Both the position numbers and the translations under genes were made by a program. Shown in pieces: positions 6,311 through 9,667 of a DNA stretch of 9,667 bases. Positions within the stretch are counted from its first letter, which is position 1. The number at the start of each line of letters is the position of its first letter. A model generated the notes under the pieces. It was given only the letters and a program-made list of their open reading frames with translations. It made no database searches and was not told the origin of the DNA. The stretch covers positions 1 to 9,667 of the forward strand of contig JAOZOL010000006.1 of assembly GCA_029933295.1 (NCBI GenBank), given 5' to 3'. The DNA is from Desulfobacterales bacterium (GTDB lineage: Bacteria; Desulfobacterota; Desulfobacteria; Desulfobacterales; Desulfosalsimonadaceae).

Positions 6311-7102
6311 ATGAAAGCCAAAGCATTTCTTGTCTTTCTTCTTTTTTTCTTTTTTATGCCCGCTTGCGCAAATCATGTCAGAAAAGACACGGTTTGTGTC
6401 CCTCCTGATAGTGTTTCAAATGCAGTTTCACTTCTTGCAACCATCAATCAGAGAAATAAATCGCTTCGTTCTGTCAAAGGGATCGGTAAAATTAAATTAT
6501 GGGGAGAAAATGGGGTGCAGGTGTCCCGTCTGGCATGGCTGGGCTCCTCTGACGGCCGGCTCCGGGTTGAAGTTTTAGGCCTGTCCGGTCAACCGGTTGC
6601 AAAACTCATCTATGATGGGGAACGGTTTTTTTTCTTGTCACATATTGATCAGCAATTTTATCAAAAAACGTGTTTGGATCCGGACTTAAAGCCTTTGACC
6701 GGAATTGACATAAAAGTTTCCGAAATGATTTTTTTCCTTTCCGGAGGCGTCCCTATCTATGATCATGACACGGTTTCATTACAACACTTAGGCGCCGGTG
6801 AAGGCTATGTGTTGATTTTAAAAAAAAGATGGCTGTGGGAGGTTGAAAAGATTTTTCTTGATGAATCCCTTTCCGTTGTTAACAAGGTTGAAGCCTATAA
6901 CTGGAGCGGGTTATTATATTGCGCAGTTTTAGAACAAACCCGTAAGATCAATAACCATTCCATCCCATTTAATATCGTCATATCAACCGATTCCAAAGAA
7001 GGATTCAGTATTGCCGCAGACAGATGCTGGGCTGACATTACGGTTTTACCGGAAATGTTTTTGATCGATCCAATCCAATCATTGTCCGGTTTAGCCCCAT
7101 GA
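6311..7102 (+). CDS. LolB/DUF4292-like outer-membrane lipoprotein
   Basis: A 263-residue protein with a lipoprotein signal peptide: a Phe-rich hydrophobic stretch ending MPAC, with Cys19 the likely lipidated residue. The mature part has the LolB/DUF4292 pattern: a repeated-residue helix (LLATINQRNKSLRSVKGIG, 41-59), the strand segment SRLAWLGSSDGRLRVEVLG (72-90), GQPVAKLIYDGERFFFLS (93-110), and a helix before the second sheet (KVSEMIFFLSGGVPIYD). LolB inserts lipoproteins from LolA into the outer membrane, and this protein may do a comparable job. The similarity is to fold and pattern, so the exact function is not assured. It starts 5 bases behind the TPR lipoprotein gene and is almost certainly co-transcribed with it. 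Confidence 0.7.
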   Translation: MKAKAFLVFLLFFFFMPACANHVRKDTVCVPPDSVSNAVSLLATINQRNKSLRSVKGIGKIKLWGENGVQVSRLAWLGSSDGRLRVEVLGLSGQPVAKLIYDGERFFFLSHIDQQFYQKTCLDPDLKPLTGIDIKVSEMIFFLSGGVPIYDHDTVSLQHLGAGEGYVLILKKRWLWEVEKIFLDESLSVVNKVEAYNWSGLLYCAVLEQTRKINNHSIPFNIVISTDSKEGFSIAADRCWADITVLPEMFLIDPIQSLSGLAP

Positions 7103-7170
7103 AACAGTCAGGCAAGGCAATTGCATTGGAAGTCCGGTTATGACATTCCTCATGGAGAAGATGATTGACA

Positions 7171-8346
7171 ATGAAGAAATATAGGGATGATCTTGAAACC
7201 CTGCGATCACTTTTAAATCAGCGGGAAGCCGATGAGCTGAGTCCGGGGGCCGTTAAAAGCAGTGAAGGTGTGCGTAAATATCCTTTAAATAAAAAGGATC
7301 ACCTGAAAGATGATTACCGGCAGAATTTTTCGATTGATGTTGATCGCATTCTCCATTCCCTGGCCTATACGCGTTATTTTGACAAAACTCAGGTTTTTTA
7401 TCTGATAAAAAATGATCATATTACCCATAGAATGCTGCACGTCCAGCTTGTTTCCAAAGTTGCCCGCACCATCGGTCGGTTTCTTAAGCTAAATGAAGAT
7501 CTTATAGAAGCAATTGCCATTGGCCATGATATCGGTCATGCCCCTTTCGGCCATGACGGCGAAAAAATTTTATCGGAATTATGCAGTCAACATAATATCG
7601 GTCAGTTTCATCACAGTGTTCAGAGCGTCCAGTTTTTGGAAAAAGTGGAACGCAAAGGCAAAGGATGGAATTTATGTCTCCAGACACTTGACGGGATCCT
7701 ATGCCATGATGGTGAAATTCATAATCGAATACTGACACCGGTTTCCGGGAAAAACTTTGGCGACATCGAAAATGAAATAAAAGAAAAAAAATCCGGAAAC
7801 ACCGCCGGTCTGGTTCCCATGTCCCTTGAAGGGTGCGTGGTGCGATTATCAGATACCGTGAGTTATATCGGAAGAGACATTGAAGACGCCATACGTTTAA
7901 ATATCATAAGACGCTCGGAACTGCCCAGCCAAAGTGTTTCTGTCTTGGGGGATACAAACGGCTCCATTGTCTATTGCCTGGTGACGGATATTATTGTTAA
8001 CAGTCATGAAAAGCCGTATATCTCTTTTTCTCCGGAGGTCTCAGGCGCATTAAAGCTGATGAAAGAATTCAATTATGAACGGATATATAACAACCCGAAG
8101 ATCAAAAAGGATTTTAATGCTATACGGGAACTTTTTTTCCGGATGTTTGACAGATTGCTGGCAGATATACGCACACAAAATCTGTTGTCACCGATTTTTA
8201 AAAATTTTATTGACGGCATGGCAGATGAATACCTGCAAAATCATCAGCCGGAAGAAATTGTGAGGGATTTCATAGCCGGCATGACCGACCGATATTTTTT
8301 AAGCCAATCGCCGGAAAAGTTAAGGCCGTCAATAAGGGTCATCTGA
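7171..8346 (+). CDS. dGTPase-like HD-domain phosphohydrolase
   Basis: A 391-residue protein from ATG 7171, chosen because GGAGAAG (7154-7160) lies 10 bases upstream; an in-frame TTG at 7165 is too close to it. The N-terminal pattern FSIDVDRILHSLAYTRYFDKTQVF (53-76) is that of the deoxyguanosine-triphosphate triphosphohydrolase family. The HD metal site is complete: His90 in HRMLHVQ, His119-Asp120 in AIGHDIGHAPFGHDGE, and Asp228 in VRLSDTVSYIGRDIEDA. Family members hydrolyse dNTPs to the deoxynucleoside and triphosphate. The usual RTRLTH before the first ligand reads THRMLH here, so the substrate may differ from dGTP. It follows the LolB-like gene by 68 bases on the same strand. Confidence 0.85.
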   Translation: MKKYRDDLETLRSLLNQREADELSPGAVKSSEGVRKYPLNKKDHLKDDYRQNFSIDVDRILHSLAYTRYFDKTQVFYLIKNDHITHRMLHVQLVSKVARTIGRFLKLNEDLIEAIAIGHDIGHAPFGHDGEKILSELCSQHNIGQFHHSVQSVQFLEKVERKGKGWNLCLQTLDGILCHDGEIHNRILTPVSGKNFGDIENEIKEKKSGNTAGLVPMSLEGCVVRLSDTVSYIGRDIEDAIRLNIIRRSELPSQSVSVLGDTNGSIVYCLVTDIIVNSHEKPYISFSPEVSGALKLMKEFNYERIYNNPKIKKDFNAIRELFFRMFDRLLADIRTQNLLSPIFKNFIDGMADEYLQNHQPEEIVRDFIAGMTDRYFLSQSPEKLRPSIRVI

Positions 8347-8422
8347 CTGAACCGGGAAATCCGAAATCAGGGCTGAATCGATATTTTTAAAAAAAAATTA
8401 TACGCGGTTGTATTGTATATCA

Positions 8423-9157
8423 ATGTATCAGGAAAGATCATATCGCAATTTAGTTAAAAGTGACCACCTGGTGTCATTTGAAGTTTCGGTCAAAGAAACG
8501 GATCTGCATGTTTGTGCTCAAAAATGCCTTGAAGATGAGGCAAAAGAATCGGTGTTAAAGCATAGAGGGTTTATTGAATCATATATTAAAGATTATCCTG
8601 ATTTTTATAAAACACTTGTTCCCTGGCATGTCAAAGACCTTGCTCCACAGATTGTCAGGGATATGTCCAATGCCGGAATCCGTGCCAATGTGGGGCCCAT
8701 GGCTGCCGTGGCCGGTGCGGTCGCATCGCGCGTCGGCAGAGATCTGCTTAACTATTCAAATGAGGTTATTGTGGAGAACGGCGGCGATGTTTTTATAAAG
8801 TTAAACTGTCCGTTTACCTACACGATTCATGCCGGGAAATCACCATTAAACCGGCGTTTTGGTATTCATCTGGATCCATGTGGAAAATCGATTGGTGTTT
8901 GCACATCATCGGCGACGATCGGGCACTCTTTAAGCATGGGGTGTGCGGATGCAGTGTGCGTTGTTTCAAGATCCTGCGCAACGGCAGACGCTGCGGCCAC
9001 GTCTATTTGCAATCATGTCGGTTCTGAAGTACAAATCACACAGGCTATTGACCTTGGTAAGCAGATTAAGGAAGTTCTAGGAATTGTTGTGATTGCGGGT
9101 AAGAAAATCGGGCTGTGGGGGAATGTGGAGGTTGTCCCGATTAGTAATAAGGATTGA
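8423..9157 (+). CDS. UPF0280 (DUF375) family protein, ApbE-like
   Basis: A 244-residue protein. ATG 8423 gives MYQERSYRNL, the usual opening of the family in related bacteria; an in-frame TTG at 8408 would add five residues. No clear Shine-Dalgarno is visible. Conserved blocks are AGIRANVGPMAAVAGAVA (84-101), VENGGDVFIK (117-126), IGVCTSSATIGHSLSMG (157-173) and ADAVCVVSRSCATADAAATSICN (175-197). The TSSATIGHS and ADAAATS segments resemble the FAD-binding and metal-binding parts of ApbE flavin transferases, which is why the family is often labelled thiamine-biosynthesis ApbE-like. The biochemical role is not established. Being cytosolic is inferred from the absence of a signal peptide. Confidence 0.85.
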   Translation: MYQERSYRNLVKSDHLVSFEVSVKETDLHVCAQKCLEDEAKESVLKHRGFIESYIKDYPDFYKTLVPWHVKDLAPQIVRDMSNAGIRANVGPMAAVAGAVASRVGRDLLNYSNEVIVENGGDVFIKLNCPFTYTIHAGKSPLNRRFGIHLDPCGKSIGVCTSSATIGHSLSMGCADAVCVVSRSCATADAAATSICNHVGSEVQITQAIDLGKQIKEVLGIVVIAGKKIGLWGNVEVVPISNKD

Positions 9158-9175
9158 TGGCTTGGTAAAAAATGG

Positions 9176-9203
9176 TTGAGTTTTTTTGTAAAAAAAGTAT
9201 TTA
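9176..9203 (+). promoter_or_regulatory. Candidate promoter of the LapA-domain gene
   Basis: TTGAGT (9176-9181), a 16-base spacer and TATTTA (9198-9203) lie in the 112-base gap behind the UPF0280 gene. The region is T-rich, so the match is only suggestive. Confidence 0.3.
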
Positions 9204-9256
9204 TTAGTATTTACATGGGGTTTTTTTTTCAGGTATTACATGGCGGCATCAGAAAC

Positions 9257-9263
9257 TAAGGAG
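9257..9263 (+). promoter_or_regulatory. Ribosome-binding site deciding the start of the LapA-domain gene
   Basis: TAAGGAG is a near-consensus Shine-Dalgarno 6 bases before ATG 9270. It selects that codon over the in-frame ATG at 9240, which would put ten charged residues ahead of the membrane segment. Confidence 0.75.
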
Positions 9264-9269
9264 ATTCAC

Positions 9270-9656
9270 ATGAAAAAGGTAAAAAGATTTTTAATTTGGT
9301 TGACTGTACTTTTAATTTCCTTCGGATTCGTTGCATATCAGAATGAGGAATTTCTTTTTGAAAAAGAACACATCGGGCTTGATTTTTATTTCGATTTTGC
9401 CAAATTTCAAACCCCCGATCTGCCGATTGCAGTTTTTTTTGTAATTCTTTTTTTTGCAGGGCTGCTCATCGCATATTTTGCCAGTCTTTCTGAAAAATAT
9501 GTTGACAGGAAAAATATTCGCCGGCTGACGGATGAAGTCGATATGGCAAGAAAGAAAGTTTCTGAATTGGAAACCAAGCTTGCATCCGCACAAGCCACTC
9601 ATGTAGCAAATAATTCAGCATTATCCTCCGGCCCGGCAGATGTGCCTGAATTATAA
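9270..9656 (+). CDS. LapA-domain (DUF1049) inner-membrane protein
   Basis: A 128-residue protein with the typical LapA layout: MKKVKR, a first membrane helix (about 6-22), a short periplasmic part (ending PDLPIAVF), a second membrane helix (about 51-72), then a cytoplasmic coiled coil (about 82-108, IRRLTDEVDMARKKVSELETKLASA) and a disordered tail. In Enterobacteria LapA works with LapB in controlling lipopolysaccharide synthesis. Outside that group the domain is common and less well characterised. No LapB neighbour is visible, although the window ends 11 bases after the stop. The tail is not cut: a TAA closes the frame. Confidence 0.8.
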   Translation: MKKVKRFLIWLTVLLISFGFVAYQNEEFLFEKEHIGLDFYFDFAKFQTPDLPIAVFFVILFFAGLLIAYFASLSEKYVDRKNIRRLTDEVDMARKKVSELETKLASAQATHVANNSALSSGPADVPEL

Positions 9657-9667
9657 CTATAGCAAAA

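Overview
The window looks like a chromosomal segment from a Gram-negative sulfate-reducing Desulfobacterales-type bacterium (Desulfobacterota). This is inferred from the style of the proteins: a UPF0280/DUF375 protein opening with MYQER, a sigma-32-type factor, a TPR lipoprotein followed by a LolB-like lipoprotein, and a LapA-domain protein. It also rests on a caspase-like/FGE accessory protein of a kind common in that group. No species can be named from the sequence alone.

Left part (about 1-3240) is accessory in character. It opens inside a gene whose 5' end lies outside the window. The visible product runs from the tail of a caspase-like (peptidase C14) domain through two PEGA domains to a C-terminal FGE-sulfatase/C-type-lectin-fold domain. 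The last ~110 bp of that gene carry the signature of a diversity-generating retroelement (DGR) variable region. Positions that in this protein family are usually Asn (AAC) or Ser (AGC) read as GAC, GGC, ATC, TGC, TAC, GTC and AGC, while the framework residues (RGG.W, RSANR, P, R, LGFRLALP) are intact. A long inverted repeat and a small GNRA-loop hairpin lie just behind the stop codon, where DGRs carry their homing signals. Neither a template repeat nor a reverse transcriptase is in the window, so the target would have to be served from elsewhere in the genome. A ~650 bp gene-free stretch follows, holding three REP-like palindromic elements whose stems vary with compensating changes and a 16-codon stub that resembles the start of a REP-associated transposase. 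Next comes an AAA ATPase with a DUF4143 domain, preceded by a perfect 24-bp palindrome that overlaps its ribosome-binding site.

A tRNA-Arg(UCU) gene on the minus strand (3242-3318) separates this part from the right part (about 3490-9667), which reads as core genome: visibly more AT-rich, tightly spaced and all on the plus strand. In order it holds an RpoH-like sigma factor, a ~600-residue TPR lipoprotein, a LolB/DUF4292-like outer-membrane lipoprotein 5 bp behind it, a dGTPase-like HD-domain phosphohydrolase, a UPF0280 (ApbE-like) protein, and a small two-helix LapA-domain membrane protein. The sigma factor and the two lipoproteins are close enough to be co-transcribed, which suggests an envelope or stress link, but this is inference.

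The most interesting element is the probable DGR-diversified caspase-like/PEGA/FGE protein: a putative protease joined to a hypervariable binding domain, a layout reminiscent of a receptor-effector pair in immunity, programmed death or self-recognition.
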